The notes below the pieces were generated by a model that had not been told where the DNA came from, made no database searches, and saw nothing but the letters and a program-made list of their open reading frames with translations. From DASUPK01 sp963695675 (GTDB lineage: Bacteria; Actinomycetota; Thermoleophilia; Solirubrobacterales; 70-9), in assembly GCA_963695675.1 (NCBI GenBank), contig CAVOGY010000001.1:100381-164380 (forward strand): DNA of 64,000 nt. The letters are read 5' to 3'. Shown here piece after piece: positions 1 to 7,609 of this stretch. A program made the position numbers and the translations under genes. Positions within the stretch are counted from its first letter, which is position 1. Each line of letters begins with the position of its first letter.

Positions 1-467
1 GCGGGTCGGGACGCGCCGCGGTCTGGGCGCTGGCCGAGCAGGGCGCCTCGGTATCGGTCTGGAACCGCACGCCGGAGCGGGCGGAGGAGCTGGTCCGCGA
101 GCTCGCCCGCGCCGGGTCGGACACCCCTTCTGAGGGGCGCCTTACTCCAGTGAGCGGCGAGCAGGCGCTGGCAAACGGCTACGAGCTGATCGTCAACTGC
201 ACGGCGGTCGGGATGCGCGACGAGGACCCGTTCGGGCACCTGCCGCTCGATCCCGAGCGCTTGAACGCGGAGATCGTGCTCGTGGACCTGGTCTACGCCG
301 GCTCGGAGAGCAGGCTGATCGCCGAGGCCCGGAGCCGGAGCGCGACGGCGATCGACGGACTGGAGGTCCTGGTCCGCCAGGGTGGGGAGTCGCTGCGAAT
401 CTGGACGGGTATGAATCCACCGTTGGACGTCATGCGCGAGGCAGCGAAGAGAGGAGGGGAGTCCTGA
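1..467 (+). CDS. aroE: Shikimate dehydrogenase, C-terminal part
   Basis: This is the 3' part of aroE and its start lies outside the window. The reading frame begins at base 3. It encodes the NADP-binding Rossmann half of the enzyme that reduces 3-dehydroshikimate to shikimate. The visible sequence opens with the glycine loop (GSGRAAVWALAEQG), then the cofactor-selecting NRTPERA segment, then the conserved VNCTAVGM motif, and ends with the usual C-terminal helix (GLEVLVRQGGESLRIWTG). Further aro genes lie 2 kb downstream, which supports the assignment. The stop codon overlaps a possible ATG (ATGA) of a 16-codon ORF. Confidence 0.9.
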   Translation, partial: GSGRAAVWALAEQGASVSVWNRTPERAEELVRELARAGSDTPSEGRLTPVSGEQALANGYELIVNCTAVGMRDEDPFGHLPLDPERLNAEIVLVDLVYAGSESRLIAEARSRSATAIDGLEVLVRQGGESLRIWTGMNPPLDVMREAAKRGGES

Positions 468-517
468 TGTCAGACGAGCTGCGGCTCACGCCTGTCGAGC
501 CGCCCGCTAGGACCTGA
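467..517 (+). CDS. Possible 16-aa leader-type small ORF
   Basis: An ATG overlaps the aroE stop as ATGA, follows a purine-rich GAGAGGAGGGGAG stretch that can act as a ribosome binding site, and opens a 16-codon frame (MSDELRLTPVEPPART). I recognise no family. It may be translationally coupled to aroE or may be chance. It ends 25 nt before the htrA start. Confidence 0.2.
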   Translation: MSDELRLTPVEPPART

Positions 518-528
518 GTCGCCCCTGC

Positions 529-534
529 TAACTT
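529..534 (+). promoter_or_regulatory. TAnnnT -10 box for htrA
   Basis: TAACTT lies 7 nt before the GTG at 542, and no ribosome binding site is visible. This spacing matches a -10 element driving a leaderless transcript that begins at the start codon, as at many genes in this window. Confidence 0.45.
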
Positions 535-541
535 TTGGTTA

Positions 542-1570
542 GTGCGGAAGCTGAAGCCCATCCCGGGAGGCTTGAAGTTGGTCTCCGACGGCGTTGCCGA
601 TGCGGTCCCGGCGTCCAACCACGAGCCGCTGCCGGACGCCGACGCCTTCGATGCCTACTCGCGGACCGTGTCCGGCGTCGCCGAGCGGCTCATACCCTCC
701 GTCGCCCACCTGGCGGTCTCGCGCCGCACCCGGCGGGGCCGCGCAGAGGGCGCGGGCAGCGGCGTCGCCATCTCCTCCGATGGCTACATGCTCACCTCGG
801 CACACGTCGTCGCGGGTGGCCACGGCCTCAGCGCCTCATTCGCCGACGGTCGCGAGCTGAGCGGGAAGGTCGCCGGAGCCGATCCCCTTTCGGACCTGGC
901 CGTCGCGCAGGTGGACGCTCGGGATCTGACGCCGGCCCAGCTGGGCGATGCGGATGAGCTGCGCGTCGGCCAGCTCGTGGTCGCGATCGGCAGCCCGATG
1001 GGCCTGGCTGGAACCGTGACCGCGGGCGTCGTCTCGGCGCTCGGGCGCTCGCTCCCCACCCGCTCGGGGTCGGCCGGGCGCCTGGTCGAGAACGTGATCC
1101 AGACCGACGCGGCGCTCAACCCCGGCAACTCCGGAGGCGCCCTCGCCGACGGGCTCGGCCGCGTGATTGGCATCAACACGGCCGTCGCCGGGATCGGGCT
1201 CGGCCTTGCCGTCCCCATCAACGACGCGACCGGGAAGATCATCTCCGCGCTGATGAAGGAGGGCAGGGTGCGGCGCGCCTATATCGGCATCGTGGGCGGC
1301 TCGCGGCCGCTGCCGCCGAAGATCGCCTCGCGGCTCGGTCGCGACAAGGGGATCGAGGTGGTCGAGGTGGTGGGTGGCAGCCCTGCCGCGCGGGCCGGCC
1401 TTCGCGCGGAGGACCTGATCGTGGCCGTCGACGGCGAGCCGATGGGGGACGTCGGAGACCTTCAGCGGCTGATGGTGGCCGAGCGGATCGGCCAGGGGAT
1501 ACAGGTCGACGTGGTCCGCGAAGGGAACTTCCTCAAGCTCGACCTGATCCCGCGCGAGCTCGAGACTTAG
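542..1570 (+). CDS. HtrA/DegP-like serine protease with PDZ domain
   Basis: This 342-aa protein has a trypsin-like domain (about residues 45-235) followed by one PDZ domain (about 245-335). The catalytic triad is readable as His88 in SAHVV, Asp118 in DPLSDLAV and Ser197 in GNSGGAL. The family degrades or refolds damaged proteins, normally in the cell envelope. Unusually, no signal peptide or membrane anchor is visible before the protease domain, so it may act in the cytoplasm, or the true start may lie elsewhere. GTG at 542 is the only reasonable in-frame start and has a TAACTT box 7 nt upstream. The gene converges with the small minus-strand gene ending near 1579. Confidence 0.88.
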   Translation: MRKLKPIPGGLKLVSDGVADAVPASNHEPLPDADAFDAYSRTVSGVAERLIPSVAHLAVSRRTRRGRAEGAGSGVAISSDGYMLTSAHVVAGGHGLSASFADGRELSGKVAGADPLSDLAVAQVDARDLTPAQLGDADELRVGQLVVAIGSPMGLAGTVTAGVVSALGRSLPTRSGSAGRLVENVIQTDAALNPGNSGGALADGLGRVIGINTAVAGIGLGLAVPINDATGKIISALMKEGRVRRAYIGIVGGSRPLPPKIASRLGRDKGIEVVEVVGGSPAARAGLRAEDLIVAVDGEPMGDVGDLQRLMVAERIGQGIQVDVVREGNFLKLDLIPRELET

Positions 1571-1578
1571 CCGCTTTC

Positions 1579-2035
1579 CTATCCGGTCGGCTTGTTGTTT
1601 CCGCTCTTCGCGGAGCGCTCCGACGACCTCGATGCGGCCGACGACCTTGCCGGAGGCGGCAAACAGGATGCCGAAGGTCCCGGGGGTGCTCGGCAGCAGC
1701 TCGAAGCGTGCCGGTGTGTCCTGAGTCGCGAACCCGATCAGGCCGAACTCGGGAATCGAGATCTCCCTCGGAGGGCGGGAGCGAACCAGCAGCGTGAGCT
1801 GATGGCCGACGTGGACCGGGGCGACCACGGGGAATTTCTTGCCGCCCACGGTGATCTCCGCCACCGGCGGCAGGACGTCGGTGATCGGCACGCTCGGCGT
1901 GGTCGGGATCGACTGGGTCGTCGTCGTGCCGGTCGTGGTCCCGTTTCGCGGCGCGCGCTGGGGCACCAGGGCGGCCGCCAGGGTGGAGAGCCCGAGCAGG
2001 ATCAGCATCACGATCAGCAGGCGCCGCGCAGCCAT
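1579..2035 (-). CDS. Small secreted or anchored cupredoxin-like protein (C-terminal frameshift)
   Basis: The protein starts with a basic, hydrophobic signal or anchor segment (ARRLLIVMLILLGLSTLAAAL), then a Thr/Pro-rich linker, then about 90 residues with a beta-sandwich look (HVGHQLTLLVRSRP, EFGLIGFATQD, PARFELLPSTPGTFGILF). The latter resembles cupredoxin-type domains, but no Cys/His copper ligand set is visible. As written, the frame has no stop and runs antisense through htrA to 836. Dropping one base near 1610 gives a tail SAKSGNNKPTG and a TAG at 1579, just past the htrA stop, and makes the gene an exact 152 codons. I therefore read a single-base insertion error. The function is unknown. 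Confidence 0.55.
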
Positions 2036-2085
2036 CAGCGCGGTTTGGATGGGGAGATCTGCGCCGCCACGGGGCTTTCAACGAT

Positions 2086-2520
2086 ATGGCCGCCGTCCTA
2101 CTCGACGCCTCGCTGGTGCTGCTGCTCGGCGTAGTCACGGTCAGTGATCTGCGCAGCCGGCTGGTTCCGGACGTCCCGCTGCTCGCGGGTCTGGTGCTGG
2201 CGGTGGGGTTCTGCACGCTCTCGGATCCGGCCGGGCTGCCGGAGAAGCTCGGGGCGGGCCTTGGGGCGGCGGGCTTTCTCCTGGCCGCCGCAGTGATCCG
2301 CCCGGATGGCATGGGCCTCGGCGACGTCAAGCTCGCCGGAGTCCTCGGCGTCTATCTGGGCGCAGCGGTGATCGAGGCGATGCTGCTCGCCTTCGCGGCC
2401 GGATCCGCGGCGGGAGTCTTCCTCCTCGCCCGCCACGGCTGGCAGGCGCGGGACCGCACGATCCCGTTTGCGCCGTTCCTCGCTCTGGGCGCCCTGGTGG
2501 CGGCCGCGACGTCCGCCTGA
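2086..2520 (+). CDS. Prepilin peptidase (A24 family), short form
   Basis: This 144-aa integral membrane protein has about four hydrophobic segments. It carries both aspartate motifs of A24 aspartyl peptidases: Asp21 in SDLRSRLVPD and Asp80 in GMGLGDVKL. These enzymes cleave the leader of type IV prepilin-like proteins. The size matches the CpaA/TadV-type peptidases that lack the N-terminal methylase domain. No pilin or assembly genes are nearby, so its substrate is not evident here. Confidence 0.85.
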   Translation: MAAVLLDASLVLLLGVVTVSDLRSRLVPDVPLLAGLVLAVGFCTLSDPAGLPEKLGAGLGAAGFLLAAAVIRPDGMGLGDVKLAGVLGVYLGAAVIEAMLLAFAAGSAAGVFLLARHGWQARDRTIPFAPFLALGALVAAATSA

Positions 2521-2565
2521 GGCAGGCGCGCAACCCCGAGCCCGTGGCCTGGAGCGCCCGACATT

Positions 2566-2571
2566 TACGCT
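2566..2571 (+). promoter_or_regulatory. TAnnnT -10 box for aroC
   Basis: TACGCT sits 6 nt before the GTG at 2578, with no ribosome binding site between them. This fits leaderless transcription of the aro operon. Confidence 0.45.
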
Positions 2572-2577
2572 GGCGGC

Positions 2578-3741
2578 GTGACGTTGAGGTTCACAACAGC
2601 AGGCGAATCGCACGGCCCAGGGCTGGTCGCGATCGTCGAGGGCCTGCCGGCCGGGCTCGAGCTCGATCGCGAGGCGCTCGATCGCGAGATGGCGCGCCGC
2701 CAGCTCGGTCACGGGCGCGGCGGGCGGATGAAGATCGAAAGCGATGCGGTCGAGATCCGCTCCGGGGTCAGGCACGGGCGCACCCTCGGCAGCCCGATCG
2801 CCGTCCTGGTGGCCAACCGCGACTACCCGAACTGGGAGGAGAGGATGAATCCCTGGCCGGTGGACGCGGAGGTCGAGGAGACCCACCTGCCGCGCCCCGG
2901 CCACGCCGATCTGGCCGGCGCGCTCAAGTTCGGCCACTCCGACGTCCGAAACGTGCTCGAGCGCGCCAGCGCACGCGAGACGGCGGCGCGAGTCGCCGCG
3001 GGGTCGATCGCCAAGGCTTTTCTCGCGGCGGTCGGCGTCGAGGTGTACAGCCACGTGATCCAGATCGCCTCGGTCACGGCGCCGGAGCGGGATGGCCTCG
3101 GCCCCGAGGACTTCGCCGGCGTCGACGACTCGCCCGTGCGCTGCCTCGATCCGGCCACTTCTGAGGCGATGGTCGAGGAGATCGACCGGCTGCGGAAGGA
3201 GAACGAATCGCTGGGCGGGAAGTTCGAGGTGCGCGCCTTCGGCCTCGTCCCGGGAATCGGCTCACACGTCTCCTGGAGCGAGAAGCTCGACGGCCGGCTC
3301 GCCCAGGCGATCTGCTCCATCCAGTCGGTGAAGGGCGTCTCGCTGGGCGAGGCATGGGAGGTCGCCGGGCGGCCCGGGTCGGAGGCCCACGATGAGATCT
3401 TCTGGTCGGAGGACCTCGGCTGGTACCGCGAGACGAACCGCGCCGGCGGGCTGGAGGGTGGCATGACCAACGGAGAGCCGCTCCTGGTGCAGGCCGCGAT
3501 CAAGCCGATCTCGACGATGACCCAACCGCTGCGCTCGGTGGACACCGAGACGAAGGAGCCCGCCCAGGCGATGCGGGAGCGGACCGACTCGACCGTGGTG
3601 CCGGCGGCGGCCGTGGTGGCGGAGTCGATGGTCGCCCTCGTGGTGGCGGCGGCCTACCGCGAGAAGTTCGGAGGCGACCACATCGACGACGTGCTCGCGG
3701 CGCTTGCGGCGTACAAGGAGCGCATCGGGTGGCGGAGGTGA
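2578..3741 (+). CDS. aroC: Chorismate synthase
   Basis: This 387-aa enzyme converts 5-enolpyruvylshikimate-3-phosphate to chorismate with reduced FMN, the last step of the shikimate pathway. Diagnostic segments are LRFTTAGESHGPGL at the N-terminus, GHGRGGRMKIESD, the RASARETAARVAAG phosphate/FMN region and the C-terminal RSVDTETKEPA...RTDSTVVPAAAVV region. The length is normal. It is first in the aroC-aroKB-aroQ-pepP operon and its stop overlaps the start of aroKB. Confidence 0.97.
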   Translation: MTLRFTTAGESHGPGLVAIVEGLPAGLELDREALDREMARRQLGHGRGGRMKIESDAVEIRSGVRHGRTLGSPIAVLVANRDYPNWEERMNPWPVDAEVEETHLPRPGHADLAGALKFGHSDVRNVLERASARETAARVAAGSIAKAFLAAVGVEVYSHVIQIASVTAPERDGLGPEDFAGVDDSPVRCLDPATSEAMVEEIDRLRKENESLGGKFEVRAFGLVPGIGSHVSWSEKLDGRLAQAICSIQSVKGVSLGEAWEVAGRPGSEAHDEIFWSEDLGWYRETNRAGGLEGGMTNGEPLLVQAAIKPISTMTQPLRSVDTETKEPAQAMRERTDSTVVPAAAVVAESMVALVVAAAYREKFGGDHIDDVLAALAAYKERIGWRR

Positions 3742-5309
3742 GCGCGCACCACGGAATCGTCTTCATCGGGTTTATGGCCGCGGGCAAGAGCCGTGCGGCC
3801 GAGGCCGTGGCCGAGCGACTCGGGCTCGGCGTGATCGACACCGACGATCTGCTCGAACGCGAGCTGGGCGAGTCGATCGCTTCCTTCTTCGAGCGCGAGG
3901 GGGAGGCCGAGTTCAGGCGCCGCGAGGAGCGCCTGGTCGTCTCGGCTCTGGACGCCCTGGCAGGTCAGGTCGGCGGGCCGTCGTCGGTCGTGGCGCTCGG
4001 CGGCGGGGCCGTCGAGAGCGACGCGGTGAGAAGCGCGCTCGCCGATCACATGCCGGTCTGGTGTGACGTCGACGAGGAGGTCGCGTGGCAAAGGGCCGCC
4101 GGGTCGGACCGGCCACTCGCAGCGGATCGGGGGGAGTTCTCAGCTCGTTTCGCCCGGCGACGGCCCCTCTACGAGTCCCTCGCTCGCGCGATCTTGCCCT
4201 CGCAGGCACGGGACGCCGCCCAGGCTGCCGCGCCGTGGCTCGCGGCAATGCAGGGCGCGACCGGCGTCAGGATGGCCTGGGCGGAGGCGGGGAGCGGCGC
4301 CTACCCGGCCGCGGTCGGCGAGGGGGCGATCGGCCTGCTCGAGTCCGCCAGGGAGGCGCTCCCCGAAGACCTGCCGGCCCGGACGTTCTGCGTTGCGGAT
4401 GAGGCCGTCCTCGAGAGGCACGGACGACTCCTGCCACGCTGCGAGACGACGATCACCGTCGAGGGGGTCGAGTCGTCGAAGACCATCTCCGAGGCCGAGC
4501 GGGTGCTCAGCGAGCTGGCGGCGGCGGGGGCCCGGCGTGACGACTGCGTGCTGGCCTTCGGCGGTGGCGTGGTCGGGGACCTGGCGGGGTTCTGCGCCGC
4601 CACCTACCAGCGCGGCGTTCCCCTGGTCCAGGCGCCCACGACCCTGGTCGCCCAGGTCGACTCGGCCTACGGCGGCAAGACGGGCGTCGACCTGCCCGCC
4701 GCGAAGAACTACGTGGGTGCATATCACCAGCCGATTGCCGTCCTCGCCGACCCCGCCGTGCTGAAGACGCTGCCCGCAGAGGAGCTCGCCGCCGGGTTCG
4801 TCGAGGTGCTGAAGACCGGCCTGATCGCCGGGGGCCGGTTCTGGGAGCGGGTCAGGCACGCTGACGATTTCGATCGCGGCACGCTCGGCGAGCTGATCTT
4901 CGAGTGCGCGCGCACGAAGATCGCCGTGGTGGCCGACGACGAGCGAGACGCCGGCGAGCGAGCGGTCCTCAACCTGGGGCACACCGTGGGCCACGCGATC
5001 GAGGCTGCGACCGGCTACTCGCGCTACCGGCACGGCGAGGCGGTGGGACTGGGCCTCCTGGCAGCGCTGCGCCTCTCAGGGGCCGACGATCTGCGCAACG
5101 AGGTCGAGGGCCTGCTCGCCTCACATGGCCTGCCGGTCTCGCTGGATCCCGCGGTGGCGATCGACGAGGTCATCGACGCCATCGATCGCGACAAGAAGCG
5201 GACCAGCGAGGGGCTCGGCTTCGTCCTGCTCGAGCGGCCCGGCGAGCCGCGCTGGGGCGAGTCGGTGGAGCCGGGTAGGGTCCGCGCCGCCGTGGAGGAG
5301 CTGAGGTGA
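3729..5309 (+). CDS. aroKB: Fused shikimate kinase and 3-dehydroquinate synthase
   Basis: One 526-aa polypeptide carries two shikimate-pathway enzymes. Residues 1 to about 170 are shikimate kinase, with Walker A GFMAAGKS (Lys20), the substrate-binding DTDD, the FRRREE region and ALGGGAV. From about residue 185 on is 3-dehydroquinate synthase, with FGGGVVGDLAGF, the NAD/substrate loop DSAYGGKTGVDLP and the metal-binding region NLGHTVGHAIE and RHGEAVGLG. In most bacteria these are separate neighbouring genes. The GTG start at 3729 overlaps the aroC stop by 13 bp. The GTGA overlap with aroQ indicates translational coupling. Confidence 0.95.
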   Translation: MAEVSAHHGIVFIGFMAAGKSRAAEAVAERLGLGVIDTDDLLERELGESIASFFEREGEAEFRRREERLVVSALDALAGQVGGPSSVVALGGGAVESDAVRSALADHMPVWCDVDEEVAWQRAAGSDRPLAADRGEFSARFARRRPLYESLARAILPSQARDAAQAAAPWLAAMQGATGVRMAWAEAGSGAYPAAVGEGAIGLLESAREALPEDLPARTFCVADEAVLERHGRLLPRCETTITVEGVESSKTISEAERVLSELAAAGARRDDCVLAFGGGVVGDLAGFCAATYQRGVPLVQAPTTLVAQVDSAYGGKTGVDLPAAKNYVGAYHQPIAVLADPAVLKTLPAEELAAGFVEVLKTGLIAGGRFWERVRHADDFDRGTLGELIFECARTKIAVVADDERDAGERAVLNLGHTVGHAIEAATGYSRYRHGEAVGLGLLAALRLSGADDLRNEVEGLLASHGLPVSLDPAVAIDEVIDAIDRDKKRTSEGLGFVLLERPGEPRWGESVEPGRVRAAVEELR

Positions 5310-5764
5310 TGACGACGACCCACAACCGCGTCGAGGTGTTGCACGGGGTCAACTTCGACGTGCTCGGCAGGCGCGAGCGGGACATCTACGGCGACTTCTC
5401 GCTCCCCGAGCTCGAGGTGAGGGTCAAGCGCTTCGCGCGCGAGCTCAACCTGGAGGCGTCGTTCTTCCAGACCAACCACGAGGGCGAGTTCGTCGAGTAC
5501 CTCCATCGGCTGCCGGAGCGCGCCGACGCCGCGATCGTCAACGCCGGCGCCTGGACGCATTACTCGTGGGCGATCCGCGACGCGGTCGCGTTGACGGGAG
5601 TTCCCTTCGTCGAGGTCCACCTCTCCGACATCTCCAAGCGAGAAGAGTGGCGCCGCCACTCGGTGTTCGAGGGAGTCGATCTGCTCGTCGGGCAGATCTA
5701 CGGCAAGGGCCCGGAGGGCTACAGGGAGGGCTTGGAGCTGATCGCCGAGAGGCTGGGCGTATGA
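5306..5764 (+). CDS. aroQ: Type II 3-dehydroquinate dehydratase
   Basis: This 152-aa type II dehydroquinase catalyses dehydration of 3-dehydroquinate to 3-dehydroshikimate and normally forms a dodecamer. Family motifs are HGVNFDVLGRRE at the N-terminus, FFQTNHEGEFVEYLH, the INAGAWTHYS active-site region and EVHLSDI. GTG at 5306 overlaps the aroKB stop; the ATG at 5309 is an equally good alternative start and removes only one residue. Confidence 0.95.
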   Translation: MMTTTHNRVEVLHGVNFDVLGRRERDIYGDFSLPELEVRVKRFARELNLEASFFQTNHEGEFVEYLHRLPERADAAIVNAGAWTHYSWAIRDAVALTGVPFVEVHLSDISKREEWRRHSVFEGVDLLVGQIYGKGPEGYREGLELIAERLGV

Positions 5765-6819
5765 GCAGGGCGGAGCGGCTGGCCGAGCTGATCGTTGAGC
5801 GGGAGCTCGACCAGCTCTTCGTCTCGGATCTCGTCAACGTCCGCTACCTGACCGGCTTCACCGGGACCAACGGGGCCTGTCTGGTGGGCAGAGACGAGCG
5901 GATCTTCTTCACCGACTTCCGCTACACCGAGCGAGCGGAGCGCGAGGTCGGGGATGAGTGGGAGCGGCCGGAGGCCGAGCGAGAGCTGCTGCCGCAGATC
6001 GTCGCCAGGATGTCGGGCAAGGTCGGGTTCGAGGACGCCAAGCTGAGCGTCCGCCAGCTCGCCCGCCTCGAGGCCGCCGCCGAGGACGACGTCGACCTCG
6101 TCCCGGCCGGGGATCCCGTCGAGCAGCTCCGGGCCGTGAAGGAGCCGGAGGAGATCGAGCGGATCGCCGCCGCGGCCGAGCTCACCGACGGTGTCTACCG
6201 GTGGGCGCTCGAGCGCGGTCTCGCCGGACGCACCGAGCGGGACGTCGCCCGCGCCGCCGAGGCGAGACTGCGGGAGCTCGGCGCCGAGCCATCCTTTCCG
6301 CCGATCGTCGCCACCGCCGAAAACGGCGCCCTCCCGCACGCGGAGCCCGGAGATCGCGAGATCGGCGCGGGGGAGCTGGTCGTCTTCGACATGGGAGCCC
6401 TGCTCGAGGGCTACTGCTCGGACTGCACCCGCACCTTTGCCACGGGTGAACCCGGGGACGAGGCGCAGGAGGTCTATGACCTCGTGCTCACCGCCCAGCT
6501 GGCCGCCCTCGCGGCGATCCGGCCCGGGGCTTCAGGCAAGGAGGTGGACGCTGTCCCGCGGGAGATGATCGCCGAGGCGGGTCACGGCGATCACTTCGGA
6601 CACGGGACGGGACACGGGGTCGGGCTCGAAGTCCACGAGGGCCCGCGGCTCGCGACGACGTCCGAGGACGAGCTGCGGGAGGGAAACGTGGTCACCGTCG
6701 AGCCGGGGGTCTATCTGCCGGGACGGTTCGGGGTCCGCATCGAGGACCTCGTGGTGCTGACGGCGGACGGCTACCGCAACCTGAGCGGTATGCCCAAGGA
6801 GCTTCAGATCGTCGATTGA
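5761..6819 (+). CDS. pepP: Xaa-Pro aminopeptidase (M24B)
   Basis: This 352-aa protein has an N-terminal creatinase-type domain (VRYLTGFTGTNG) and a C-terminal pita-bread domain. The two-metal site is readable as Asp in VFDMGALLEGY, Asp in CSDCTRTF, His in GHGTGHGVGLEVHE, Glu in VTVEPGVY and Glu in GVRIEDLVV. It removes an N-terminal residue preceding proline. ATG at 5761 overlaps the aroQ stop (ATGA). In other actinobacteria efp and nusB follow this gene directly; here they are 26.6 kb away. Confidence 0.93.
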   Translation: MSRAERLAELIVERELDQLFVSDLVNVRYLTGFTGTNGACLVGRDERIFFTDFRYTERAEREVGDEWERPEAERELLPQIVARMSGKVGFEDAKLSVRQLARLEAAAEDDVDLVPAGDPVEQLRAVKEPEEIERIAAAAELTDGVYRWALERGLAGRTERDVARAAEARLRELGAEPSFPPIVATAENGALPHAEPGDREIGAGELVVFDMGALLEGYCSDCTRTFATGEPGDEAQEVYDLVLTAQLAALAAIRPGASGKEVDAVPREMIAEAGHGDHFGHGTGHGVGLEVHEGPRLATTSEDELREGNVVTVEPGVYLPGRFGVRIEDLVVLTADGYRNLSGMPKELQIVD

Positions 6820-6853
6820 GGACAGCGGCGATCGGGACTGCTGGGACGTGCCA

Positions 6854-6859
6854 TAGGGT
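6854..6859 (+). promoter_or_regulatory. TAnnnT -10 box for the HAD/GH65 operon
   Basis: TAGGGT lies 6 nt before the GTG at 6866, fitting a leaderless start for the two-gene disaccharide phosphorylase operon. Confidence 0.45.
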
Positions 6860-6865
6860 TCGGCC

Positions 6866-7609
6866 GTGCTCGGTCTCCCCGAGAACGTGCAAGCGTGCCT
6901 GTTCGATCTCGACGGAGTGCTGACGGAGACCGCGAAGGTGCACGCCGCCGCCTGGAAGGAGATGTTCGACCGGTATCTCCAGGACCGGGCGGCTCGCACG
7001 GGCGAGGACTTCGTCCCTTTCGACGGGAAGGACGACTACGACACCTACGTGGACGGCAAGCCGCGCTACGACGGGGTCCGGTCCTTTCTCGAGTCCCGAG
7101 GGATCGAGCTGCCGGAGGGGAAGCCGGACGATCCCCCGAGCGCGGAAACCATCCACGGCCTGGGCAACCGCAAGAACGAGATCGTCCTGCGGATGATCCA
7201 CGAGCGAGGGGTGGATGCCTATCCCGGTTCCCGCCGGTACCTGGAGGCGGTGCGCGACGCGGGGCTTCGCCGAGCGGTCGTCTCGTCGAGCACCAACACT
7301 CGCGACGTCCTGGCGGCCGCCGGCCTCGAGGACTTCTTCGAAGCGCGCATCGACGGGATCGTCGCGGAGCGTGAGCACCTGAAGGGGAAGCCCGCGCCGG
7401 ACACCTATCTGGCCGGTGCCAAGGCCCTCGACGTCACCCCCGACGCCGCGGCGGTCTTCGAAGACGCGCTGGCGGGCGTCGAAGCCGGGAGCGCCGGAGG
7501 CTTCGCCTGCGTCGTGGGCGTCGATCGAGTTGGGCAGGCTGACGCCCTCCGCGAGCACGGGGCGAGCGTCGTCGTACGGGATCTCGCGGAGCTGCTCGCA
7601 GGCCGATGA
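6866..7609 (+). CDS. HAD hydrolase, beta-phosphoglucomutase type
   Basis: This 247-aa HAD protein has motif I FDLDGVLT, a long helical cap that includes the EMFDRYL and PFDGKDDY region typical of beta-phosphoglucomutases, motif II VVSSSTN, motif III Lys in KGKPAPDTYL and motif IV VFEDALAGVEAG. Beta-phosphoglucomutase converts beta-glucose-1-phosphate to glucose-6-phosphate. It overlaps the GH65 phosphorylase by 4 bp, whose product would be beta-glucose-1-phosphate, so the two genes form a coherent disaccharide-catabolic pair. Confidence 0.88.
   Translation: MLGLPENVQACLFDLDGVLTETAKVHAAAWKEMFDRYLQDRAARTGEDFVPFDGKDDYDTYVDGKPRYDGVRSFLESRGIELPEGKPDDPPSAETIHGLGNRKNEIVLRMIHERGVDAYPGSRRYLEAVRDAGLRRAVVSSSTNTRDVLAAAGLEDFFEARIDGIVAEREHLKGKPAPDTYLAGAKALDVTPDAAAVFEDALAGVEAGSAGGFACVVGVDRVGQADALREHGASVVVRDLAELLAGR

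Noticed and set aside
836..1578. Antisense continuation of the small secreted protein through htrA
   Set aside because: The added 250 residues carry no fold-like pattern, and a single-base correction gives a natural stop just beyond the htrA end.
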